From: Ephemerocybe angulata
Taxonomy: Eukaryota; Basidiomycota; Agaricomycetes; Agaricales; Psathyrellaceae
Reading direction: 5' to 3'
DNA length: 36,325 bases
NCBI GenBank assembly: GCA_013368325.1
Contig: JAACJK010000025.1
Span: 1-36,325, forward strand
The notes below the pieces were generated by a model. The model was not told where the DNA came from. It did no database searches and worked only from the letters and a program-made list of their open reading frames with translations. Positions 11,891 to 23,094 of the stretch are shown here, piece after piece (position 1 is the stretch's first letter; every line of letters begins with the position of its first letter). The position numbers and the translations under genes are program-made.

Positions 11891-12186
11891 CAAGAATGGC
11901 GCTCCAGGTTTCACTATCAAACCGGATTATTCAAGCAGGAGTCAAACAACTTGGACTTCGCACGCCGCAATAGAATCTGATTTGCATGGATCCGATTTAT
12001 TCTAGCTGTGGAAGAAGCCCTTCTGCCATGAATGCGGCGTGGATGCATCCTGCCCCATACATGATGTGTGTGACGGATATACCATCCTGCAAGCGTTCCC
12101 ATGAATTTGTGATGCTCGTTGCAAGAATGTCTGAGGTCTCCTGGACGGCGAACATTGAACTGTGTTTCTAGAAGGCTGGAGTCTCA

Positions 12187-12198
12187 TTTATATATAAA
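12187..12198 (+). promoter_or_regulatory. TATA box of P2
   Basis: TTTATATATAAA lies about 100 bp before the P2 ATG. A short leader exon and an intron of about 50 bp (GTATGT...CCCCAG, about 12244-12294) sit between them. Position and strand fit a core promoter. Confidence 0.5.
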
Positions 12199-12296
12199 CC
12201 GAAACCGCAGCTCCTTCGTCTAGCTCCTGCCATGAGAACTCGCGTATGTTCAAGCGATAACTTGTCTGCACTATTGCTGACCTACATCCCCAGACC

Positions 12297-15197
12297 ATGG
12301 ACGATACTGGCACCACATCTCACCCCGATTTTAACGTCGAAACCTTAACCGAAGAGACCGACCCATCGAGCATCGATCCCGCTGAAATTAGTGGCACCCT
12401 TTTCGTGGATAACAATATTTTCTCTTCGCCTAACGGAAGCCCCCGTAGTTCCAGTGACTTAGAGGATTATTCACATTCGCTCTTGGCATCCATTGACCCT
12501 GTCTGGTCGGAAAGCTCTCCCCGGAGGTCTAGGAGCCTCAGCTTGGAGAAAACACCTTCCACGTACGTTCGACATACAGATTGAGCTCGCAACATTAGAT
12601 CATAACCTCTCATTAGTGAGCTAGGGATGGTGCAGCTCTCACAAGCATCCGACGACTCGAACGACGGATCCATTACCATTGGGTCGAATGATTCCTCGTC
12701 CCCACTCCGCTCAAGCTCCCCACTCTTGGCAGAGAACATCCAGGCGACGGAGGCACAGACAATGCCTACTCGTCATCTAAGCCTTAAAGAGCTTGTAGCC
12801 GCGGCCACAACACTGTACCACGAGGACAGGCACGAAGAGCTAAGCGCCCTGCTCGTGGCAGGTATTGAAGACGGGCATAGGGTCCGCGTTGACCTTAGCC
12901 ACAATAATCTTCGTGGGCGATACCCTGGGACGTTGAAGAGGTTCTACGGGAATGTATACGGAGTTTCTGAGCGTTTATTGATTGTCAATACACCTCTAGA
13001 GCTCTATGATACAATCCAGCCTCCTTCCACATTTACGGACGGCCTAAACATGTTCCACCCATTGGGAAACGTCGAGGTGCGCAGTCGTTTGTATCCATCC
13101 TCGTCTCTCTCTAATCGCCACTTTAGGGGCTCTTCCATGCGAACATCGCTGATATTCCCCAACTGCCATTTGCCAGGTTTCATGGGACTAGCTCAATCAC
13201 TATACTCCTACCAGGACTATGCTCCAAGCAAGATGACCGCACTTTGGAGGTCTTCCACTTCCGTATAATCTGGGAGAAGGTGATCACACCGGCGCTTGGA
13301 GATCTCGGCCTCATTTACTGTCGTACTGCCCACTCAGTCCCTACAACATCACCAGCTCGGGACAAGAGTAGCATTTGCAACATAATCCCCCCTCACCTTG
13401 TCCGCGCTCTGGGCGAAGGAGTTCGACGATACGCCGAAGATAGTGGGGAAGATTGGCTTCAAGGACTCACCTTCCTGTATGCCATTCGGGGCCAATCCGA
13501 CCTTCATTCCACTCAAGTCACTGACACGGCGTCATCAATAATCCTCGAAGATTACCTCTCTGGGCATGGTTTAAACATCAGCGACGTTCTCGGGGACGGC
13601 CTCGAAAGTACATGGCACATTGATGTTGGACTAGATCTATCCTCCCAAGACGCAAGCATAATCTGGCGTGCCGATGGTCACAGGGAGATATACCGTGCTT
13701 TAGTGGGCGAAGATCTCATATTACCCAACTCACGCTATTGTCGAAAGACCATTTCACATCTCGTCGACCTTGCGGGGTGCACAGTACGCACAGATAAAGC
13801 ATTCCCGGGCGACGTGGCGACCTTTTGCCTCTACATAACGGACGAATATCTTCGCTCAGGGAATGGTGATGGGGGTATCTCAAAGAAGATCTCGGTTCTC
13901 GACATTGTACGAGAGTCTAGAGACACCCCTTCTTTCCTCCATCGCGCATCTCAAATGTATAGCTCGAAGGAGTCCCCGAATACTGCACGTGTTGTAGTCT
14001 CGATTCGCTTTCCGCGTGCGCAAGGCTATATGCTTAACATCAAGGCCTCAACCCTCGGAGAACACTGCGTGGAGATTCGTAGCTCAGACCTCTGGTGCGA
14101 CTTTCTTCACCTGTCCAATTCCCCCCGTTAATTTCTCCCAAAGGCGCTTCCGTGGCCTGTGTCTATATGCATACGCCTTTCTGATACGCCGACAGCGACA
14201 CCGCGCATACATGCTACCATTGAGAAGGCAGTCCGCCCTGGATGTGACAGCCTACATCACGTATATGGTCAACACCCTCCATACCGCGGACGAAGAACTC
14301 AATGTCGACACCGTCCCCTATCCAGTTTCAACCAATCGCGGAGCCGTGTTCTCCGAATCATTGGTCTTCGGTGGGAGTGTTGATATCCCGCACTTTAGGA
14401 GCCTCTTTCATGATGGTGGATCCATGGAGAGGACGGTATATCGGGATACCAGAGAGGACAGCAAGGATATATTAGACGAATTCGGCTATGACAATCCGGG
14501 TCCACCGCTCCATCCTCCCCTCCGTCCATCTCCAGCGGGTAGGCCTCCATTCGTGTGGTCAGTGCCGGTCCTTGGAGGTGTCAACCACAGCCATATGTTC
14601 GCAGACACCCTCCTCGGCTTGAAAGGCATCGATGATACCGTGCAGAATCGTTACCTCCAGGATCCCTTTCTACGAACCTCGGTGGAAAGATTGGAACGCC
14701 TTTTCTTTGAAGATATACTTCTCTCAGCCCCCAAGAGCAGCCGAAGCATCCCGAGCCTACGACTTGCACGACCCGAACACGACCTCGGAAAGCGGCATCA
14801 CTTCAAACAGGAGAATCTCGCCAATGTATTCAACGCCTGTCGATGGAAGCACGCTACCTGTGGTGAATGGCTTCGATCGTTTGATATTCTATTCCCACCG
14901 TTAGGGGTCCAGGCATCCTACAAGGCTCACCATTATCATCAAACCCGTTATTACACCCTCTGGCTCAAGTACAACGACTCTCTGAACCCCGTCACCTTCA
15001 ACCTGTTACGACGTGCCATGTGGAATGAAGTCTTCAAGAATCTCTACTGGATACCCCACTGTCGCGCCGAGGCACTGTGGTCCTCTGAATATCTTCCCAC
15101 ATTCTCTGGGTTCTCGGCAGTCAATGTTGGTGCTCCCTTGGTTAATGTACTTATCAATGGGGACGATCCTATGTTCATTGTAGATGCTATTGCTTAG
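12297..15197 (+). CDS. P2: unrecognised large protein, longest member of the tandem family
   Basis: Exons 12297-12562, 12617-13076, 13127-14094 and 14144-15197 join without any frame break to 915 aa. The introns are 54, 50 and 49 bp. Compared with P1 there is an extra acidic and serine-rich N-terminal exon. The family blocks follow in the same order: LKRFYGNVYGVSE with TPLEL, DWLQGLTF..GQSDLH, STWHIDVGLDL with IIWRADGH, STNRGAVF, WKHATCGEW..FDILFP, and LLRRAMWNEVFKNLYWIPHC. The last two introns lie at the positions used by P1 and P3, including the split tryptophan codon at 14094/14144. Identity to P1 looks moderate, so the duplication is not recent. Function is unknown. Intact frames over 2.7 kb of coding sequence argue that the protein is under selection. 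Confidence 0.8.
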
Positions 15198-15858
15198 ACA
15201 TGTATGTTCCATAGCAATTCTCTACGGAGTACCACTCGATGGCACCTGTCCTTTTGTGAATCCTCAGCTGTAATCCTCTTTGTCACATCTGGATCTACGT
15301 TTCTGCTCCCGAAACGAAAGAAGTCCAAGTTAAAGTGGCCCACCCAGGTACGCCCGCACACATTCAAGTGGATTGCAAGTGCCCATTACTATGACCCGCG
15401 CTCCTCAATGAGTGAAAATCACTCTGCAGGAATGTTAACAATCCTTTTTATGGGCATCAACGTACATGGAAGGAAGCTTGCATGTCCGACTCGCATTCAA
15501 GTCTAATCCAGCCCACAGATATAATGCTTAATGGTGGTGCGCCAAAATAATTGCACCTTTCTTTCCTGGTATTCCTGCTACGTATGTGATCATCTTCACT
15601 CCTGGGTACACGTCTAACTGAACTTGCCCCGAGTCAGTGAATAACGAATCTCAGCTAAGAAGCATATGGATTTGGACACGAGTAGAGCGTGCACCATATC
15701 GGACCATATAGACGCTGACTCCGCACTGCGACCAACCCCCGTTCATGAGTGGCTATTGTCCACCAGTCACTCCGGGGATATGAAGTACTCCTGGTCCAGC
15801 GCTACGGCATGTTTTTTTTCTTTAATTACTTGCCCCACCACCAGCTCATCTACTCTAG
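15198..15858. other. Spacer between P2 and the decayed copy P4
   Basis: This stretch should hold the P2 3' end. Part of it, about 15666-15810, may be a very degraded first exon of P4: a frame ending in a MKYSWSSA-like segment resembles the SYTWIDGE segment that ends exon 1 of P3. Nothing else is recognisable. Confidence 0.35.
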
Positions 15859-16420
15859 GGCGCTACCGAAGCGAGGTTAAATACAATTCCACAAATCCAC
15901 CTAGCCTCATTCAACTCCAATGATCGTCTCATGCTCCTCCTCCCACGACGATGTGATGAAGTGCACGAGATCCGCCCACTGAGGAACAGTGACTTGCGAG
16001 CAATATGGGACCTCGCAGTTGAACCGGCACTACGGCACACGTATGGGCTTGAGGCCCTCATTCCGCCATCCGTCTCTTTCATAGAGCCATCGCTGGAGCT
16101 CCCTGATATTCCCCACCATCTTATTCCAATTTTCTCTCAGACACTGAAGCGGTTCGCCCGCGCGTGTCAAGTCCCTTGGCTACACGAAGTACTCTTCGTC
16201 CATCGGCTCACCAATCCGAGCGCCTTTACCCCTCCTACTCAGTCCGAATGGCGGAATAAATAAAACACATGGATATTTATGATATATACAGGACGTAGAG
16301 CAAATTGGATGTGTGTTTGACGTGGAGTGCGAATGGACTTTCCGCCAAGTACAACCGGACTACGAGAGCAATGGGTTGGTTCGACTGATCATTACAGGTA
16401 CTACCTCATTCCCTGCATTG
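15859..16420 (+). pseudogene. P4: decayed fragment of the P1/P2/P3 family
   Basis: A splice-acceptor-like TACTCTAG at 15851-15858 is followed by a frame matching the start of the middle exon of the family. It reads an IPQIHLASF block, then LMLLLPRR, DLRAIWDLAVEPAL and VPWLHEVLFVHRL, corresponding to IPQLPFARF, ITILLPGL, IIWEKVITPAL and DWLQGLTFLYAI of P2. The frame stops at 16261-16263. A further weak match (GCVFDVECEW, near the VDVG block) lies around 16310-16340. No promoter, usable first exon or C-terminal half remains. It lies in tandem and in the same orientation between P2 and P3. The intron-exon boundary shows that it arose by DNA duplication and not by retroposition. Confidence 0.65.
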
Positions 16421-16489
16421 ATCTGAGATGGGTGTCCTGCTGAACAGAAACGAACAACGCGGTTCTACGATGGTCATGGAACTTTTGCA

Positions 16490-16606
16490 CGCCATGAATA
16501 TGCTCCATTAATTTGAAACACACTAGATAGACCTAGACCAAAGCGGCTGTCGCTATTCCACGCGATGAATGCTCGTTTAATTAGAAACATGCTAGAAAGA
16601 CCTAAA
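16490..16606. repeat. Diverged tandem duplication, about 71-bp period
   Basis: 'cgccatgaat.tgctc..ttaattTgaaacacactagatagaccta' at 16490-16535 recurs with substitutions at 16561-16604. It lies in the upstream region of P3. Confidence 0.6.
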
Positions 16607-16776
16607 TAGGTTATTTATGTCCTCCGCCGTCACAAGGAAGTCGAGAATGGATTTGTAATATTCATCCAATCTGAAGCATATCAAAGAGTAGAGGGGCGAT
16701 CATTTGCTACTCTTTCTAACCCACCCAGTCCTACCACAAATATCCGTATGCCGCCAGTTTTATTAAGCTTAGAATC

Positions 16777-18633
16777 ATGCTAATGGACACGTTAAGCTTC
16801 CAGCCAAGGATGAAAGAGGTTCCAGAGCACTTTCCATCATGGGCGAACATATCGAGAATTGCCCAAGTGCCGCTTCCCATGCGCACCAGCCAAGACAACG
16901 TTGACACCTTCCCAGCCCGTGTCGTAACCATTCAGCAGCTAATACAGCACGTTATGTCACTTATGAAGCAAGGAAGACGGGAAGAAGCGACAATTCTCGC
17001 CGTATATGGGTTTGGACCTGGTTATCGCGCTGTCGTGGTTCATCCGGAGACTGTGCAAAAGGCACCAATGCTCAATCGTTATTACGGCCGGGTGGTAGGA
17101 ATTGGGGAAGATATATACGTCAGGGATACTCCACTACGATTGAAAACGTCATACAAGCTCAGAGACTCGATACTGAGGAAAGTTACCGCATCTTATACTT
17201 GGATTGATGGCGAGGTGGGTCTTAATAACCTATCGACTTTTATACATAATCTGGGCTCACACGCTAATTCCTTAGGTCTCAGTTACTGCGCCCGTTAGCT
17301 GCATCCCTCACGCCTGCATTGGGGAATTTGGAGAGAATGGCTCCGTTCTGGTGTTGCTACCAGCCCTCCATGACGTATTTCGCCAATCCCACCACCTCAC
17401 CGCCGCAGAGTGGTACACGTTGATGATCAAAGTCGTTCTCTCTGCTGTGGTTGACCATATGTGCTCCAAAATCGAACTGGATGAACTGGAGCAAATTCCG
17501 ACAATTATACCGGCAGAATCCATCCCCGGCTTTGGGGAGTGCATGCTCGCTCGAGCACGGGCTACTTCCATCCCATGGCTCAAGAAAATTGCATTCGTGC
17601 ATGTGGTCTCCGGCCAATCCGACTTCCACCTCTCCGATCAGGCAACAGCCAATACGAATTTGATAAAGTTCATGGAGAGTTCTCATATACGGTTGGAGAA
17701 TGTACCACTCCATGTCAACGGTACTCCCACTTGGTATGTAGACGTCGGTGTTCAACTCACTTTGGATGGCCAGTGCCTGCTATGGAGGACCGATAAACAC
17801 GAGGATACATACCGCCACATCACTGGAGTTGACCGTGACGTCGAAGTAACAGGTCGAAGGACATGGATGATATCGCATCTAGTGGGAGTATCCGAGTGTC
17901 ACTTTGTTACAAGCCCCGGATGTCACTCCACATTCGTCGCCGGGGCTGAATTGGGGGTACTCGACCATACGCTCGGCTCGGCGTCTTCTTCTGGGGATGT
18001 ACCCCGTCGAATCACAGCGTCAGACCTGGTCCACTCCGGGTCCACGTTCCTTCAAGATCTTTATGACATATACAACACCAAAGTCGTCGATATACCCGCC
18101 ATCGCCACCGTCCGTGTACCACTTGTAATGGCCACTGAGACACTGGTGAATCTCGATGGTTCCGACTTTATCCCATTCTATTCAACCATGAGCTCCGATG
18201 AACTATGGTGCGTGTTTCCCTGTCTGGTCTGCTGGTCCACCAACCGTTATCTGACCATAAACTGTCCCTCAGGAAATGGCGCACTATGAGGGTCCTCACG
18301 ATACACTCCATTATAGGAGATCAACAGATCACCGCAGATGGACAACCTCATGCACCCCAGCGAATGATACCACCGCTAGATCTGGCCGTTTGGCTTGTCA
18401 ATAGCATCCATAGGATGGTGGACTACGACGAGAATCAAGACACTCCTCTCCACATCTCAACAGATCGTGGCGTCATCTTCCTGAACCACTCTACACCTGA
18501 AATGGACATCTCTCCGCACTGCTCACGGTCGGTCCCAGACGAAACGACCAAACGCTTCCCAGCACTGTATCATCCTCTTAGGGTTATTGGCTTAACTTTT
18601 GGGACCCAGGGTGACAATACCCTGGGGGTGTAG
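16777..18633 (+). pseudogene. P3: family member with C-terminal third lost at the satellite boundary
   Basis: Exons 16777-17214, 17276-18207 and 18273-18633 join in frame to 576 aa. The introns are 61 and 65 bp at the same two positions as in P1, including the split tryptophan codon. The blocks LNRYYGRVVGIGEDIYVRDTPL, PWLKKIAFVHVVSGQSDFH, TWYVDVGVQL with LLWRTDKH, and STDRGVIF are well conserved, and P3 is closer to P1 than to P2. Homology stops near 18570, shortly after the STDRGVIF block. The last roughly 20 residues are read from satellite-flank DNA up to a TAG at 18631-18633. The WRHAT...LYW C-terminal domain of P1 and P2, about 200 aa, is absent. A truncated protein could still be made, so calling it a pseudogene is an inference from the missing conserved end. 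Confidence 0.7.
18605..18626. repeat. Perfect 8-bp-stem hairpin at the gene/satellite junction
   Basis: CCCAGGGT (18605-18612) and ACCCTGGG (18619-18626) are perfect inverted repeats around a 6-nt loop. They lie a few tens of bases after P3 homology ends and before the first satellite-like DNA. Confidence 0.7.
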
Positions 18634-18782
18634 GGAGCACAACTTGGCTGGGGCATTGGCCAGGATTTGGGCTTGGGGAATATTTGCGTAGACTGTACAC
18701 AGATCACCTGCACAATCCAAGCTACATGCATACTTTGAAGGTGAGCAGGATGACAGATGGTTTTGGTTTCTGGAGGAAGGCT

Positions 18783-21700
18783 TCCATTGAGGTGGATGCA
18801 CACATGTGTGCTCAAGGATCACACATGGCGCACAATCCAAGCTCATTTTTGAGAGACTTGATGGGGTTTCTTTCTGGTGCACACCAGTGCGCTCGAGGAT
18901 TACACACACAGTACAATCCAATCAAGGCTCGGTCAAGCCACAGCAAGGTGGGTGCACAGATGTGCGCTCGAGGATTACACACACAGTACAATCTAATCAA
19001 GGCTTGGTCAAGCCACAGCAAGGTGGGTGCACATATGTGCGCTCGAGGATTACACACACAGTACAATCCAATCAAGGCTCGGTCAAGCCACCGCAAGGTG
19101 GGTCCACAGATGTGTGCTCGAGGATTACACACACAGTACAATCCAATCAAGGCTCGGTCAAGCCACCGCAAAGTGGGTGCACATATGTGCGCTCGAGGAT
19201 TACACACACAGTAGAATCCAATCAAGGCTCGGTCAAGCCACCGCAAGGTGGGTCCACATATGTGCGCTCGAGGATTACACACACAGTAGAATCCGATCTT
19301 GCTATAGGGAAGGCTCAGTCAAGCCACCACAAGGTGGGTGCACATATGTGCACTCGAGGATTACACACACAGGTGCACATATGTGCGCTCGAGGATTACA
19401 CACACAGTACAATCCAATCAAGGCTCGGTCAAGCCACAGCAAGGTGGGTGCACATATGTGCGCTCGAGGATTACACACACAGTACAATCCAATCAAGGCT
19501 TGGTCAAGCCACAGCAAGGTGGGTGCACATATGTGCGCTCGAGGATTACACACACAGCACAATCCAATCAAGGCTCGGTCAAGCCACCGCAAAGTGGGTC
19601 CACAGATGTGTGCTCGAGGATTACACACACAGTACAATCCAATCAAGGCTCGGTCAAGCCACTGCCAGGTGGGTCCACAGATGTGCGCTCGAGGATTACA
19701 CACAGAGTAAAATCCAATCAAGGCTTTGTCAAGCCACCGCGAGGTGGGTCCACAGATGTGCGCTCGAGGATTACACACAGAGTAAAATCCAATCAAGGCT
19801 TGGTCAAGCCACCGCGAGGTGGGTCCACAGATGTGCACTCGAGGATTACACACAGAGTAAAATCCAATCAAGGCTCGGTCAAGCCACCGCAAAGTGGGTG
19901 CACATATGTGCGCTCGAGGACTACACACACAGCACAATCCAATCAAGGCTCGGACAAGCCACCGCAAGGTGGGTCCACATATGTGTGCTCGAGGATTACA
20001 CACACAGTACAATCCAATCAAGGCTTGGTCAAGCCACAGCAAGGTGGGTGCACATATGTGCGCTCGAGGATTACACACACAGTACAATCCAATCAAGGCT
20101 TGGTCAAGCCACAGCAAGGTGGGTGCACATATGTGCGCTCGAGGATTACACACACAGCACAATCCAATCAAGGCTCGGTCAAGCCACAGCAAGGTGGGTG
20201 CACAGATGTGCGCTCGAGGATTACACACAGAGTAAAATCCAATCAAGGCTCGGTCAAGCCACCGCAAAGTGGGTGCACATATGTGCGCTCGAGGATTACA
20301 CACACACTAGAATCCAATCAAGGCTCGGTCAAGCCACCGCAAGGTGGGTCCACATATGTGCGCTCGAGGATTACACACACAGTAGAATCCGATCTTGCTA
20401 TAGGGAAGGCTCAGTCAAGCCACCACAAGGTGGGTGCACATATGTGCACTCGAGGATTACACACACAGGTGCACATATGTGCGCTCGAGGATTACACACA
20501 CAGTACAATCCAATCAAGGCTCGGTCAAGCCACAGCAAGGTGGGTGCACATATGTGCGCTCGAGGATTACACACACAGTAGAATCCAATCAAGGCTCGGT
20601 CAAGCCACTGCAAGGTAGGTCCACATCTGTGCGCTCGAGGATTACACACACAGTACAATCCAATCAAGGCTTGGTCAAGCCACAGCAAGGTGGGTGCACA
20701 TATGTGCGCTCGAGGATTACACACACAGTACAATCCAATCAAGGCTCGGTCAAGCCACCGCAAGGTGGGTCCACAGATGTGTGCTCGAGGATTACACACA
20801 CAGTACAATCCAATCAAGGCTCGGTCAAGCCACTGCCAGGTGGGTCCACAGATGTGCGCTCGAGGATTACACACAGAGTAAAATCCAATCAAGGCTTTGT
20901 CAAGCCACCGCGAGGTGGGTCCACAGATGTGCGCTCGAGGATTACACACAGAGTAAAATCCAATCAAGGCTTGGTCAAGCCACCGCGAGGTGGGTCCACA
21001 TATGTGCGCTCGAGGATTACACACACAGTAGAATCCAATCAAGGCTCGGTCAAGCCACTGCAAGGTAGGTCCACATCTGTGCGCTCGAGGATTACACACA
21101 CAGTACAATCCAATCAAGGCTTGGTCAAGCCACAGCAAGGTGGGTGCACATATGTGCGCTCGAGGATTACACACACAGTACAATCCAATCAAGGCTCGGT
21201 CAAGCCACCGCAAGGTGGGTCCACATATGTGCGCTCGAGGATTACTCACACAGTACAATCCAATCAAGGCTCGGTCAAGCCACCTCAAAGTGGGTCCACA
21301 TTTGTGCGCTCGAGGATTACACACACAGTACAATCCAATCAAGGCTCGGTCAAGCCACTGCCAGGTGAGTCCACAGATGTGCGCTCGAGGATTACACACA
21401 CAGCACAATCCAATCAAGGCTCGGACAAGCCACCGCAAAGTGGGTGCACATATGTGCGCTCGAGGACTACACACAGTAGAATCCGATCTTGCTATAGGGA
21501 AGGCTCGGGCAAGCCACTGCCACGTGGGTCCACAGATGTGTGCCCGAGGATTACACACACAGTACAATCCAATCAAGGCTCGGTCAAGCCACAGCAAGGC
21601 CGGTGCACAGATGTGCGCTCGAGGATTACACACACAGTACAATCCAAGCAAGGCTCGGTCAAGCCACAGCAAGGTGGGTGCACATATGTGTGCTCGAGGA

Positions 21701-23094
21701 TTACACACACAGTACAATCGAATCAAGGCTCGGTCAAGCCACCGCAAGGTGTGTCCACATATGTGCGCTCGAGGATTACACACACAGTACAATCTAATCA
21801 AGGCTTGGTCAAGCCACAGCAAGGTGGGTGCACATATGTGCGCTCGAGGATTACACACACAGCACAATCCAATCAAGGCTCGGACAAGCCACCGCAAAGT
21901 GGGTCCACAGATGTGTGCTCGAGGATTACACACACAGTACAATCCAATCAAGGCTCGGTCAAGCCACTGCCAGGTGGGTCCACAGATGTGTGCTCGAGGA
22001 TTACACACACACAGCACAATCCAATCAAGGCTCGGACAAGCCACCGCAAAGTGGGTGCACATATGTGCGCTCGAGGACTACACACACAGTAGAATCCAAT
22101 CTTGCTATAGGGAAGGCTCGGGCAAGCCACTGCCAGGTGGGTCCACAGATGTGTGCCCGAGGATTACACACACAGTACAATCCAATCAAGGCTCGGTCAA
22201 GCCACCGCAAAGTGGGTGCACATATGTGCGCTCGAGGATTACACACCCAGTACAATCCAATCAAGGCTCGGTCAAGCCACTGCCAGGTGGGTCCACAGAT
22301 GTGCGCTCGAGGATTACACACACAGTAAAATCCAGTCAAGGCTCATTCGAGCCATCGCGAGGTGGGTCCACAGGTGTGTGCTCGAGGATTACAGACACAG
22401 TACAATCCAATCATAGCTCGGTCAAGCCACTGCAAGGTGGGTGCCCATATGTGCGCTCGAGGATTACACACACAGTAGAATCCAATCAAGGCTCGGTCAA
22501 GCCACTGCCAGGTGGGTCCACAGATGTGTGCTCGAGGATTACACACACACAGCACAATCCAATCAAGGCTCGGACAAGCCACCGCAAAGTGGGTGCACAT
22601 ATGTGCGCTCGAGGACTACACACACAGTAGAATCCAATCTTGCTATAGGGAAGGCTCGGGCAAGCCACTGCCAGGTGGGTCCACAGATGTGTGCCCGAGG
22701 ATTACACACACAGTACAATCCAATCAAGGCTCGGTCAAGCCACCGCAAAGTGGGTGCACATATGTGCGCTCGAGGATTACACACCCAGTACAATCCAATC
22801 AAGGCTCGGTCAAGCCACTGCCAGGTGGGTCCACAGATGTGCGCTCGAGGATTACACACACAGTAAAATCCAGTCAAGGCTCATTCGAGCCATCGCGAGG
22901 TGGGTCCACAGGTGTGTGCTCGAGGATTACACACACAGTACAATCCAATCAAGGCTCGGGCAAGCCACTGCCAGGTGGGTCCACAGATGTGTGCCCGAGG
23001 ATTACACACACAGTACAATCCAATCAAGGCTCGGTCAAGCCACCGCAAAGTGGGTGCACAGATGTGCGCTCGAGGATTACACACACAGTAGAAT
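18783..23094. repeat. 75-bp tandem satellite, left block (about 56 units)
   Basis: The landmark GCTCGAGGATTACACACAC recurs at 18891, 18966, 19041 and 19116, exactly 75 bp apart, and so on to 23094. Each unit also carries AATCCAATCAAGGCT, GTCAAGCCAC and AGGTGGGT. Many units contain the perfect 12-bp palindrome GCACATATGTGC, while others read CCACAGATGTGC. Units at 18783-18890 are diverged and mark the array edge. Longer variant units with CTTGCTATAGGGAAGG occur at about 19295, 20391, 21485, 22098 and 22636. Because 75 is divisible by three, several frames stay open for up to about 590 codons on both strands. I regard these as by-products and not genes. Confidence 0.97.
21948..22877. repeat. 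538-bp segmental duplication inside the satellite
   Basis: The stretch 21948-22339 recurs at 22486-22877 with an offset of exactly 538 bp. It includes the rare ACACACACACAGCACAATCC junction (ending at 22022 and 22560) and the long variant unit. Encoded translations over these spans are identical, so the duplication is recent. 538 is not a multiple of 75, because the duplicated block contains length-variant units. Confidence 0.85.

Larger units (their letters stand above)
9777..12186. other. Intergenic region between P1 and P2, with repeats and palindromes but no recognised gene
   Basis: No supported gene was found in this 2.4 kb. The longest open frame (minus 10928-11155, 75 aa) has an ATG but no recognisable domain. 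The region contains an overlapping hairpin pair (10187-10223), a perfect 14-bp palindrome (10418-10431) and degenerate direct repeats (11271-11575 and 11605-11890), which suggest decayed mobile DNA. Confidence 0.5.

Noticed and set aside
18891..23094. Regular repeats suggesting a CRISPR array
   Set aside because: The units are contiguous 75-bp tandem copies without unique spacers, in a genome with spliceosomal introns.
23090..23094. AGAAT as target site duplication of element B
   Set aside because: The right end of element B is missing, so no second copy can be compared.
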